Shown here: positions 1 through 10,256 of the stretch, piece after piece
Layout of the letters: the number at the start of each line of letters is the position of its first letter
Position numbering within the stretch: the first letter of the stretch is position 1
Assembly: GCA_050084985.1 (NCBI GenBank)
Contig: JBITNC010000001.1
Location: forward strand, 118,110,001 to 118,174,000
DNA: 64,000 nt
Direction of reading: 5' to 3'
Origin: Nageia nagi
Taxonomy: Eukaryota; Pinophyta
Program-made: the position numbers and the translations under genes
The notes under the pieces: generated by a model
Seen by the model: only the letters and a program-made list of their open reading frames with translations
Database searches by the model: none
Told to the model about the DNA's origin: nothing

Positions 1-602
1 TCACTTGATACTTAATATAGTACCTAATATTTCACCTAATTATACACCTGACATATCAACATCAATGTTGAGGTTAGTGCTCATAGTGGAAAAATAGATC
101 ATGTATAGGAAAAAGGTGAAGCATTTTGAGATGTTTGAAATTTACTGGGAAGTTGGAAAGCTATACAATTGCTTTAGGGACATCAGTTTCTACCTACGTA
201 TCCATGTGGAGACTTGAGAGGAGGAGGAGAAGTTTTAGAGAAGAGAAGGAAGTTGGATAATGAATTAGAATATATTATAGACATGTTCATCATTGTTGTA
301 GTTTATTTCTAAATTATTGGATTTAATGTTATGTTGAGGAAGCCTTACAAGATTATAAATCTTATTGTAAACTTGTTGCATAATAGAATCATGGGCTTGA
401 TGGTGGCTACAATAAAATAATTCTCTCAAATTGAGAGGAACATCTTCAATAAACATGTATCAATTTTTTAGATGCTTTAATGTTGTTTCTATTCATGTTT
501 CTTATTACAATTAAATTCTAGTTTCCATTTCAAATTCTATGATTTTAAATCTATATGTGATATTTCCTTTAAAGCTATAAGTTTAAGGAAGTTATAAAAA
601 AA
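1..602 (+). repeat. ChrV-1 5' LTR, 3' part only
   Basis: Aligns with about 15747-16370, the distal part of the 3' LTR; shared blocks include TGGGAAGTTGGAAA and GGAGACTTGAGAGGAGG. The first roughly 600 bp of this LTR lie left of the window, judging from the 3' copy of about 1.2 kb. The LTR ends just before the primer-binding site. Confidence 0.85.
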
Positions 603-616
603 TGGGTATCAAAGCT
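603..616 (+). other. ChrV-1 primer-binding site (initiator Met tRNA type)
   Basis: GGGTATCAAAGC directly follows the LTR and resembles the plant iMet site TGGTATCAGAGC with an extra G and one change. ChrV-2 has the same type of site. Confidence 0.7.
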
Positions 617-899
617 AAGTACCAAATTGGATCATATGAATGCAAGGGAGAAGGAGTCAAAATTTGAATTTGCTTTCTAAAGGCACTAAGATTAGAAGAA
701 GGATGAGGGTTGAATCCATGGAAGATGTTCATAAAGAAGAACCTCCTAAAGCCATCAAATCTGATAAAGAATTCTGAAGAAGATTTATTACAATTGGGAC
801 TTACATGAAGAGATTATTTGACATGATATCAAATAAGGAGTCACCTCAAATGTAAAGAAGACAAGATAATGGTCTATCTTCAACACCACCAGCACTTGC

Positions 900-1700
900 T
901 ACACCATTACCTTTCAAAATTGAGGATGCAATGGAGATTCCATTATATGGAGGAGATGGATACTAAGAAGTTGAATAATTAGCCAAGGAAACTAGAATTT
1001 TATTTCCAAGTGTAAGGGTTTATGGAGGAAGCAGCTAAAATTTCATTTACAAGGTTGAAACTAAATGGACATGCTTTGATATGGTGGGAAGCTCATTGTA
1101 AATCTCTCAAACATGAGAACCTATGACATGTTTCATCTTGAGAATATTTCAATCAATTGTAGAAGGATCAATTCTATCATTTAGAATACAACAAGAAACA
1201 ACTATTGAAATTGTAATTTCTAAGAAAACAAAAAGAGGATTATGTTAAATAATATACTACTAAATTTAGAAGATATACCATTGTGTTTGAGAGTTTTCTA
1301 AAATATCTAAGTGTGTTGATGAAGTATATTAGAGGTTTTTATATACATTTGAAAAAGAAAATAATGTTGTTTGATACTCTAAATTTTGATAAAACTTATG
1401 GGCAACCACAATATCTTACAAAGGATGGAAAAGACAAAAGATAATATGAGAACTTCAGGATGCATCATCAAGTAGAAATCAAGAGAAAGGAAAGTTCCAA
1501 GATAAAGGAAAAGGATTCAAGCAAGAGAAGAATACCAATGCTTTCATAAAAGTTAGCAAAAATTACTCTTAGTATGATAAGGATGGGCATGGCAATGAAG
1601 ATTATTGGGAACTTCATCAAGATAAGAAGAAACCAAAATGATGGATAGCCAAAAAAAGAAGCAAAAGATCAAGAATACTATTGTAGTGACAAAGGGAGAA
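900..1700 (+). pseudogene. ChrV-1 gag remnant
   Basis: Broken capsid gene. In shifting frames one reads FTRLKLNGHALIWWEAH, then a stretch with QFYHLEY, KKQ and YTTKFRRY, which fits the retrotransposon gag (capsid) domain of Ty3 elements. Near 1560-1640 a degraded zinc-knuckle-like region reads DGHGNEDYWELH with its cysteines mostly lost. Several stops are TAG or TAA where CAG or CAA is expected. It lies between the primer-binding site and the protease as usual. Non-functional. Confidence 0.75.
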
Positions 1701-1879
1701 ATAGTAGAAGATAATTCTAATGTTGATAATGATATAACTTGTTCTACTATACAAAAATAATATGGTCCAACTAAATAAAAATATAAAATACAATTATTTC
1801 ATCTTAAAATCCAAGTCAAGAAGATAAGAATTGATACTATCTTTGATCTTGATTCTCAATTCAATATTATTGTTGAAAC

Positions 1880-2006
1880 TGAAGGAGAAACTCCAAAAGC
1901 CAAATATTGTATTAATTTGATCTCCTATAAATACATGCATACTCACACACCTAAAACTATTAATAATCATAAATTACCTTAATCCCTAAGGATTAAGTTT
2001 CCAACA
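1880..2006 (-). repeat. TRG-1 3' LTR (minus orientation)
   Basis: 127-bp terminal repeat, identical to 3971-4097. Plus-strand ends are TGAAGGAGAA and TTTCCAACA. Confidence 0.9.
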
Positions 2007-3099
2007 TTCCCTCCTTTAATCCGCAAGGGATTAAGAAATAAATGAGAATACAAAGATACCTCAAGGTGTGTAGTAGATGCTACAAAACATTTCTTGGGTA
2101 GTGAGGTCTCAGCTCCCCAACTGTAGCTCTTAAGTAAGATTTCCTAAGCATTTCATGTGAAGTTCCATGATTTGCTGGGTCGAACACCTCGTGTTCGAAA
2201 CCCACCGCATTGAGTCCTGCCATATTGAAAAGCACCCATGCCAAAGCATCCTCCTTTGCATTCATACATGGAGAAGTGGGTAGCTATGAAGATAATAAAC
2301 CCCCTCCATACATCTTGGAAGACCAGTTCTCCAGCTCAACTAGCATCGATGGTGGTGACCTTCCCATTACAGAACCTTTAGTTTAACTATGAGGAACCCA
2401 TTTCACAGTCCTATTGAGCCCATAATTTTCATCATCATCATCGTTGAGCATGGAATAAGCCACTCTCTAAGCCAAGCAAGCCATGTAATCATCTTCCTCA
2501 TTAGTTATGTGAGCCCAATCAGTAGACTCTACAGGAGAGCTCAGGTTAGAATCCCCCTGATGCCCCCATTCATACAAAAAATGGCTCTACTCCTTGAAAC
2601 CAATTCTTTCAAATTCTACCACTTTTACTGGCCTTTGGTGCTTATTATTCTACCCATCGAACAACTCCAGGTAATTTTCATAGCCCACAATGTTTAGCAC
2701 AATATCGCAAAGACCATCCGTGCTGTCCACCAAACCCTTTCCTTTTTCTGGCACCAGATCCTCTGCCACAATAACACCAAAAATGGAAATAATAGTATCC
2801 AAAATAAAAAATGTATGCTAGTTTCAAAAATGCATGCAGGGTAGGTGAACAATAGGCTCAAGCAACTTTCTCTATAGCATAGTTGCTCATCTCTACCGGG
2901 GTTCCCTGCTTGGTTCATGCATGATCCTATCCTCCTTAGCAGTCTCCTCATGCAGTTCTTCATTATGTTTGATCTGCTTAGTGGGATCCACCCATTAGCT
3001 CGGGTGATTCAGGCAATCAAGGGGGATGTGGTCTCCCCCATAGCACCCATGGGTCTTTCGCACCTCGATACTACTATCCTCTCCATGTGCAGTCCTACC

Positions 3100-3830
3100 C
3101 TCCTTGGTAGCCAACTCGTGCTCCACTTGTATGGTGTTCAACTGCCTAAGTGCACCTAACTAATATCCTCCATCTTCTTCTTAGTCTACTGCTATCGTGT
3201 TGTGTTCAACCATTGCCTTGGCTTGTTCGGGTAGTCCTTGGTGAAGTGATCACCTTCGCAGTTGAAGCATCGATGGACCCTCACCATCTTGAAGCCATTG
3301 CTCTCTCCTTTCTCAAATAGTCTCAGATCGGCCCATGGTCTGGGCATGCTTACCCCACTAGGGTCACCGGTCTCTCCTCCTATCTACTCTCGAACCTAGC
3401 ATCAAACTGTCATGTGCCATCCTAGCATACACTTGACTACTACAGGTACTCCTTCCCTAGCCCAGTTGTCTCAATTTGCACCCTATTCGACTCCCTCCTA
3501 GCCAATGGCCTCCTAAAGTCATTCAATTAGTCGATTATGGTGATGGCTTCCTTCACCATTTTCGGGTCATGCTACCTGACCTCGTTCTCTACCCAGGGCT
3601 ACATTCTTAACTTTCAACTATGTGATGCCTCCTCTATGAGGAACTTTCTTCTCTTCCTCAGGCTCCATGTGGGGAGGTGCAATTCAAGACACACCCCTTT
3701 CTCCACATAGGCTCTTCTCATGATCCATGCAAGGAGATGCACTCCAACACCCCTTTCTCTACATGATCTTCTCTCATGGCTCCTCTGGCCATCATTCACA
3801 TCTCTAGGGTAGTCCTCTGCCTCTCTTCAA
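3100..3830 (-). pseudogene. TRG-1 gag remnant with CCHC zinc knuckle
   Basis: On the minus strand, around 3225-3290, the frame reads RCFNCEGDHFTKDYPNKP, a gag zinc knuckle of form C-X2-C-X4-H-X4-C in which the last cysteine has become tyrosine (TGC to TAC). Upstream, about 3390-3580, a gag-like stretch reads KMVKEAITIIDxLNDFRRPLA with TAG and TAA interruptions. At 3640-3790 two imperfect copies of a roughly 70-bp unit (each with GAGAAAGGGGTGT) lie in the leader or N-terminal part. No protease or RT follows. The gene is broken although the LTRs are identical, so the last copying probably used proteins supplied in trans. Confidence 0.6.
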
Positions 3831-3970
3831 CAGATTCAAATCCCCATAATAGATTCAAATCTTCATAACCACAGCTGAAACTACGAACCAACAAAAAACT
3901 TCAAACCCTCATCTTGGAGGATGGGCAATGGAGTTCTCTGGATCTTCTCCAAGGAGGCTCTGATACCACT

Positions 3971-4097
3971 TGAAGGAGAAACTCCAAAAGCCAAATATTG
4001 TATTAATTTGATCTCCTATAAATACATGCATACTCACACACCTAAAACTATTAATAATCATAAATTACCTTAATCCCTAAGGATTAAGTTTCCAACA
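3971..4097 (-). repeat. TRG-1 5' LTR (minus orientation)
   Basis: Second copy of the 127-bp repeat. The adjoining plus-strand GGCTCTGATACCAC is the complement of the iMet primer-binding site and sets the orientation. Confidence 0.9.
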
Positions 4098-4102
4098 TAA
4101 AC

Positions 4103-7100
4103 TTGGGTTAATAGGTTGAATTTGGTGTTTATAATATCAAAGAACTTCATTAATGAAGTTATGGTTGATGTGACACCTCTTGATATATATGGTATATTTT
4201 TTGGGAACCCATCTTTGTAGGATAGAGATGGCATCTATTTTATAAAATTGAACCAATATAGACTTGTAAAGAATGGTGTTCAGTATGATGTCAATGCTCA
4301 TAAAAGTAAACATAAATTGGATTTGGTGATAGTAAGACAAGCTAAAAGACTCATTAGTGCTAGCAAGAATCCCATGATTATTATGATATACCCAAAGGAG
4401 GTTATAGGCCTCTTGTCAATGATGGGTACATCATCTACATTCAAAAAGAAATATCAACAAGTTCAAATATTGTTAGAGGATTATGGTAAGTTATTTTTGG
4501 AATGAAAATGATTTTCACCAAAGAGGAACATCTAATATGAGATCCAATTAATGCCTAATACAACTCTTCCAAATATTGGATTATATAAATAGTCTAAGAT
4601 TGAGAAGGAGGAGGTGAAGAGGTATATTTATGAACTAATAGAATAATGAGTGATTAGGCCAAGCACTTCACCATGTGGTTCACTAATTATCCTTTTAACA
4701 AAGAAAGATGGATCATGGAGATTGTGTATAGACTATTGATCATTGAATAAGATAACCATAAAAAATAGATATCCATTGCCAATTATTGATGACCTCTTTG
4801 AGAAGATGAGAGAGGGTAAGTTCTTCATCAAATTGGAATTAAGGAGTGGTTATCACTAGGTAAGGATTAAGGATAAATACATATGGAAGACTACATTCAA
4901 AACTATAGAAGGACTATTTGAATGGCTTGCACTTCCTTATGGAGTATGCAATGCACCAACCACATTCATGAGGGTGATGAATTAGGTATTCAGACCTTTT
5001 CTTAGTCAATTTATTATTAATTACTTGGATGATATTATTATTATCAGTAAGACTTGGGAAGAACATCTGGTGTACCTAAAATAAGTGTTACAAACTTTGA
5101 AATATAATAAGTTGTTAAAGATAAGCAATATGAGTTTTGGAAAAAAAATATTTGTATACCTTGGATACATTATTGGTGATAGAAAGCTTAGAATTGGTAT
5201 TGATAATATAAATACCATTGTTGATTGGCCAAGGCCTACAAATATCATTGAGACAAGGAGCTTCCTTAGGGAAAATCAATATCTCAAAAAATATCATTGA
5301 GATTTTTTCTAGCATAGCCTATCTATTGCATGATATAACTGGTAAGAGGGATGATTTTCAATGGGGAAGAAAATAATAGAGTGCATTTGACACTTTGAAG
5401 TATAAGATTACCAATGCACTTGTCCTACCATTTACTAATTTACAACAACCTTATGACATACAATGAAATGCTAGTGAATATCCACTTGGAGTAGTGTTAA
5501 TGTGAGAAAGGAAACCTTTATGTTATTATTTAAAAAATATTAGTGGATTAGTGTTAAAATATTTGATCTATTATAAAGAGTTATTTTCTCTAGTAAAAGC
5601 TATAAAAAATGGAAGCATTACTTGGCTAGTAAAGAGACCATCATACATATTGACCACCAACCATTGCATTACCTACAATCTCAATCCAAGTTGAAAAATG
5701 TAATACATTTAAGGTGGATGAGTTTCTTAAAGAAGTACCACCTCATTATTAAGAACAAAAAAGAAAGTACAAATAAAATTATAGATATGTTATCTAGGCC
5801 ATCAATACAAACTACTATTTCAGGTTTGATTTCTATTCTTAAACTTTTTTCTTTTGTGTAAGAATCATACAAAAAATAATACCTTAATGATCTTAATTTT
5901 AAGCATATTTATTTTAATTTGATTCAAAATAGTAGATGTAATGATGACACTAATTATTTTGTGAAAGAGGTTTTATTGTATAAAATAAATGCTTTATGTG
6001 TGCCGTAAGGAGAAATAGTGTTACTTGTGAAGGAAGCACATACATATCATATTTTTGGACATTTTGGAGTGGGTAATACTATGGAAAACTTGAAAAGGTG
6101 TGTGTACTAGCCCAAGATGTAGGACATTACAAAATACATTAAGGGATATATTTTATGTTGCATAACAAAGTTTAGTAATAGAAAGTTTTAATTATATCAG
6201 CCATTATTAGTTCCTTGCAGGCCTTGGGATATTATAGCCATGGAATTTGTGGGTGGTTTACCTATGAAAAAAAAAAGGACATGATTAATTATTTTTTATT
6301 GTTGATATATTTAGCAAGATGTGTGTTTTAATTCCATACAAGAAGATTGTAACTAGACAAATTATAATATAATTATTTTTCTCATGGGTGGGTTCACTTT
6401 GGACTACCTTGTTCTATTGTTTCAAATATAGATAGTATATTATTGGGTAAGTTTTGGAAAAACTTATGGGAAGAAATGGACACCAAGTTGAAGAGGAGTA
6501 TTTCCTTTCATCCTCAAATGGATTGCCAAACTGACATTGTGAATAGGACTGTTGTGCAATTACTTTGAGGGTACTATGGAAAAAATCCAAAATCTTAGGA
6601 TGAGCATCTTCTTTACATTCAACACTCTTATAATAAAGTAGTTCCTATTTCCACAACCAAAACAAATTTTAAAACATGTTATGGATATCTTCCATCCTCA
6701 CCATTTGACTATGTTTTTGGGTAGCAAAATATTTTTGATGTAACCTTGGAGAAAGAGGAGTAAAAAATATTAAATCCATTGAAAAAATAAAACTTGTTCA
6801 TCTCAAGGTGCAAGAGAAACTCAAAACAAGTCAATCCAAATACAAACTAATGTATGATAAGCATAGGATTGATCATAAGTTCTAAGTTAGTGATCAAGTT
6901 TCACTACAACTCAATAAATAAAGGTTATAGGGACCTTCAAATAAGCTTAAAACAATCAGGTATGGATTGTTCAAGATCATTGAGCAAGTTGGTGATAATG
7001 CATTTAGATTTGATTTGCCTTCTTACATGAATATTTATTCACTTGTTAATGTTGAATACCTTAAATTATTTTATCCTTCCATGATCATTGAAGATGAAGT

Positions 7101-7345
7101 TGAGTCTAGTAAAAATTTCACATCCATTAAAGATCTTGCCTCTAGCACAATAGATGAGCTAAAGGAGGAGTCCATTTGAAAAAGAATATTCAACATAAAA
7201 GGAGAGGACAATAAGAAATTTGGCTTGTTGAGATGAAAGGTAAAGTGCCTAAAATAATAAAATATTAGGATAAGAGCAAGTTTGAGGACTTCTTTCCTCA
7301 CTTTATATATAACTAAGCATTTTGAGGATAAAATGTACTTCCCAT
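4103..7345 (+). pseudogene. ChrV-1 pol remnant: RT, RNase H, integrase, chromodomain-like tail
   Basis: RT spans about 4600-5300: [29 protein letters not shown] and the catalytic YLDDIIIIS box near 5020-5050. It is followed by VYLGYIIGDRKLRIG and the WPRPTNI-RSFLR segment. RNase H is at about 5340-5860, with IHIDHQPLHYLQ and a MLSRP end. Integrase is at about 6010-6960: a degraded HHCC region, then PWDIIAMEFVGGLP and FHPQMD in broken frames. The C-terminal part (about 6900-7180) reads YGLFKIIEQVGDNAFRFDLP, and 7190-7310 resembles a chromodomain (IWLVEMKGK, FFPHF). Many stops are TAG or TAA in place of CAG, CAA or TGG. Dead. Confidence 0.85.
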
Positions 7346-7360
7346 TAAGGAGGTGTGATC

Positions 7361-7759
7361 TAGATATCTTTCATTAAGTATTAATTTGGTTAGATATTCT
7401 CACTTATGAGCTTGATCCATTATTTAAACTAAAATCTAGTTTTATAAAGTTTTATATTTTATAATCACTTCATCTTTAATTAAATTCTCTAAGGCTAACA
7501 TCCTTAGAATGAGGATTTGGAACACTCTCATTTTTTGGGTGATGTTTGGAGATTGTCCTTTAGGATTTTTGACCTTTCTATTTCATGGAACCTATCAAAA
7601 ATGGATCAATCATCTTTGGTAAGGTATAACTTTTAATAAAGATGTTCAATTGAGTTGATTCTTTTTTCATTCAATAGTCCTTGAAAATGCCTTTCCAATA
7701 CATATATGCATGCCTACCTTTGTCGAATATTTGATTATCATCAAAGGTATTTTCTATAG
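7361..7759 (+). repeat. ChrV-1 3' LTR, first part
   Basis: Begins after the polypurine tract AAGGAGGTGTGATC, the same tract as in ChrV-2 (complement at about 19593-19607). It is interrupted at 7760 by TatN-1; the last five bases, TATAG (7755-7759), are the duplicated target site and recur at 15547-15551. Confidence 0.8.
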
Positions 7760-8684
7760 TGTTTACAAATAAAATTGAGCATGCAAATAAATAAGCAGGT
7801 AAATATCTACAAACCCAATATATTTGTATTCGAGCTACGGATAGCAATTTATACAAAATAATGAAAGAGATAATCAACTACAGAAATAGAACAAGTATTT
7901 TAACAAATGATAAACTTGAAATTATTTGCAAAACTTAGACTATACAATATATTAAGATATATGTATACGTAGTCAGGCATAAGATGACACCACCTATCAA
8001 GATAGAAGTTATATACCCACTTCACGGAGTGTGCTCGAAACAAAGCTGTTGACAAAGTCTTGGGATCCAATGTTGTTCATACCTAAAATCATGGAACTAA
8101 AAATTCAGAGAAGAAGGCCGCAGGTGGTGTTCATCGCACTGGATAGGAACACCAGTAGTCTATATTCATCCATAGAGGAACACTAACGACCTTCGATAGG
8201 CTATAATCTATCTCCAGCGAGTCTACACCTCCACTCAAATCTTGAGATAATTATAGTATGACACTCAGATAAGTCTCTTAGTTCTTCAGAATGCTCGCAA
8301 GAAGGGGATACACAAAATTTGGCTTGATAGGCAATGTTAGGAGACACCTAACAGGGTTTTTGCCAACATCAAGACCATACGCGGGATCATGTGTATCCTT
8401 GATGATGGACTTACTATTAGATCCCTTATTTATATAAATAATAGATAATACAACCCATGGGTCGGCATGCATCTACATAAACAAGGCTAATTCACAACAT
8501 TCAAGATAACCACACCAATAAATAAGATAATTCATGCAATATTCAAGATAATCATTATAAAATTCACATTCAAGACAAACATTGATATTATCACATTAAG
8601 ACATTCAAGACATATATTTAGACCAAGCATGTTTTCATTAATTTTATTGATTTAAAAACATAAATTCATTTTTATGTGTTAACA
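7760..8684 (-). repeat. TatN-1 3' LTR (minus orientation)
   Basis: 925 bp, close to 95% identical by eye to 14623-15546. Plus-strand ends TGTTTACAAA and TGTGTTAACA. Confidence 0.95.
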
Positions 8685-8700
8685 GATGCCCCACTTTGAA
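8685..8700 (-). other. TatN-1 polypurine tract
   Basis: On the minus strand TTCAAAGTGGGGCATC lies directly before the LTR. TatN-2 (TTCAAAGAGGGGCAAAA) and Tat-1 (TTCAAATAGGGGTAAAA) have the same tract, which would prime plus-strand DNA synthesis. Confidence 0.7.
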
Positions 8701-9665
8701 TGTGAAATCAACAGAAAACATGAGGTGATCAAAGATTTTGCATTCAAAGTAAAAACAAAATATCAAAACAATGAAAGATTCTACAAGCATTGATAAATGT
8801 TAATCATAAAATAAAATTGTGACAAACATTGCTAATACTAGAGATGGGTTGAGAAAACTTCCTTTGATATTACCTTGGGCATGCTTTCCCTTTGCATTTT
8901 TTTCTGATATATGAATGCCATAGAAGGTGATAATTTGATATATCTGATAGTCTGATAACCTTGCCACAACACTGATGACTCATGACAACAAACCTGACAA
9001 CACACATACATAAGACAATGACCTGACAGATAACCTAACCACACATAATGACTTGACGACAACTCGACAAGACCACATCACAAGACAAGACATGATAACC
9101 ATGACAACACACATGACCACACACAGGGGAGAGCTAAGTTCCACACAACTGCAATGGAAGCTGAGACTTTGCACTAAGAGGTATGTTGTAGTTGCATAAG
9201 AACCAAACTCTGCAAGATATATGGGAGCTGAAACTCCATGCTAAGAGGCATGATAAACTGATAAATGGGAGCTGAAACTCTGCACCAAGAGGCATGATGA
9301 AATGATAAATGGGAGCTGAAACTTTGTGCCAAGAGGCATGATAAACTGATAATACAACCCTGCAAACATGAAATTCAAAGTAATATTATCCTGGATATAA
9401 CATTGATCAAGCACCTGTGTGTACCTATGATACTTGGATGAGCTAATTGACCAGAAAAAGGAATGTGGGTAGTTCTTTTTGGTAGATTTAGAATGCAGGT
9501 GGTCTTTAACTAAGATTGCGGGTGGCCCTTTTCTTGAGGATTTATCAAAAATTATGAAGATCAGGCCATGGTGAATCTCCCCTAGATTCTAGATTGATAC
9601 CTGGTTACCTACCCACATTGAATGCCCAAATTGAAACTATCTTGAAGTGTGTGCCCTAATATTTC
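8701..9665. other. TatN-1 non-coding interior, C/A-rich with tandem repeats
   Basis: No gene seen. 8950-9130 is a low-complexity stretch built from variants of TGACAACACACATGAC, with strongly unequal C and G between strands. 9225-9355 is a 44-bp tandem repeat, listed separately. Tandem repeats next to the 3' LTR are common in Tat-type elements. Confidence 0.6.
9225..9355 (+). repeat. 44-bp tandem repeat, three copies
   Basis: Units begin GAGCTGAAACT and contain AAGAGGCATGAT: 9225-9268, 9269-9312 and 9313-9355. A diverged fourth unit lies at about 9156-9185. They lie about 300 bp upstream of the TATA box of the plus-strand PMD gene. Confidence 0.9.
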
Positions 9666-9672
9666 TATAAAA
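9666..9672 (+). promoter_or_regulatory. TATA box for the TatN-1 antisense PMD gene
   Basis: TATAAAA in TTTCTATAAAAGGAACCCC, an ideal plant TATA context. It precedes the first PMD codon by about 590 bp, so a long leader or a 5' intron is implied. Its presence suggests the PMD gene has its own promoter rather than using the LTR. Confidence 0.55.
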
Positions 9673-10256
9673 GGAACCCCACCCTTCCTCATTTGGTCAC
9701 ACTATCATTTTTAGAGCTGAGAATATCTTAGAGCTTGGGAGACTGAGTTGGAGAGTTCTAGTTGGTGATTTTATCACTGTCACCGGGTGATATTTCCTAC
9801 ACTACTATACTACACACTATGGCCCTGCCAATCACATGCTAGGATGGACATAGAGCTACCTTGGTGGCCAATTCTCCTACTGGTCATCAAGTATATTGCA
9901 TTTCTTACCTTTTTCTTGCTATGTTTTTACTTACCTTCAGATTTTAGCTACCCTGCATACTGATTTTCCAAGTTGCCCCTAGGGTTTACTTGTTGAATAC
10001 CTCAGCCCATCATTTTTACTTTTTTATTTCATTTTTCAAAATTTTGGTCTTATGGCTGTACCACACTCATCCATATGAACCTGTACTTCAAATTTTGTTG
10101 ACCCTCGTGTACAGAAATAGGATCGTTGGCGGTCCTTTCTACCCTGGTTTAGACCATGGGTGGTCTTCTTTACCTATACTATTTTGCTATTTTTGCTTCA
10201 TATCTAATACTGACTTACTCTTTATCACTCTTTTCTTGCAAAATCATTCATATCTT

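Larger units (their letters stand above)
1880..4097 (-). mobile_element. TRG-1: TR-GAG-like short-LTR retrotransposon
   Basis: A 2.2-kb element bounded by two 127-bp direct repeats (1880-2006 and 3971-4097) that are identical by eye. Read on the minus strand it has LTR TGTTGGAAAC...CTCCTTCA, a perfect iMet primer-binding site TGGTATCAGAGCC immediately inside (3958-3970), a gag remnant, and a polypurine tract AAAGGAGGGAA just before the second LTR (2007-2017). No pol was found in about 1.96 kb of interior. Flanks are GAAAC and TAAAC, a target duplication with one mismatch, or 4-bp AAAC. Structure matches the TR-GAG class of non-autonomous elements. It interrupts the ChrV-1 protease. Confidence 0.85.
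1800..4505 (+). pseudogene. ChrV-1 protease region, split by TRG-1
   Basis: Before the insertion the frame reads IDTIFDLDSQFNIIVE, the position of the retroviral-type aspartic protease motif D-T/S-G-S; here the motif is D-L-D-S, so the catalytic glycine is lost. After the TRG-1 insertion the same domain continues at 4103 (WVNRLNLVF, FINEV, VTPLDIYGI) and on to about 4500 (LVKNGVQYDV and following). The two halves join cleanly when 1880-4097 plus one flanking duplication is removed, which supports the insertion call. Confidence 0.7.

Noticed and set aside
2389-3159. Plus-strand frames of 80-102 codons within TRG-1
   Set aside because: The element is oriented on the minus strand, and these frames show no domain or composition supporting coding.
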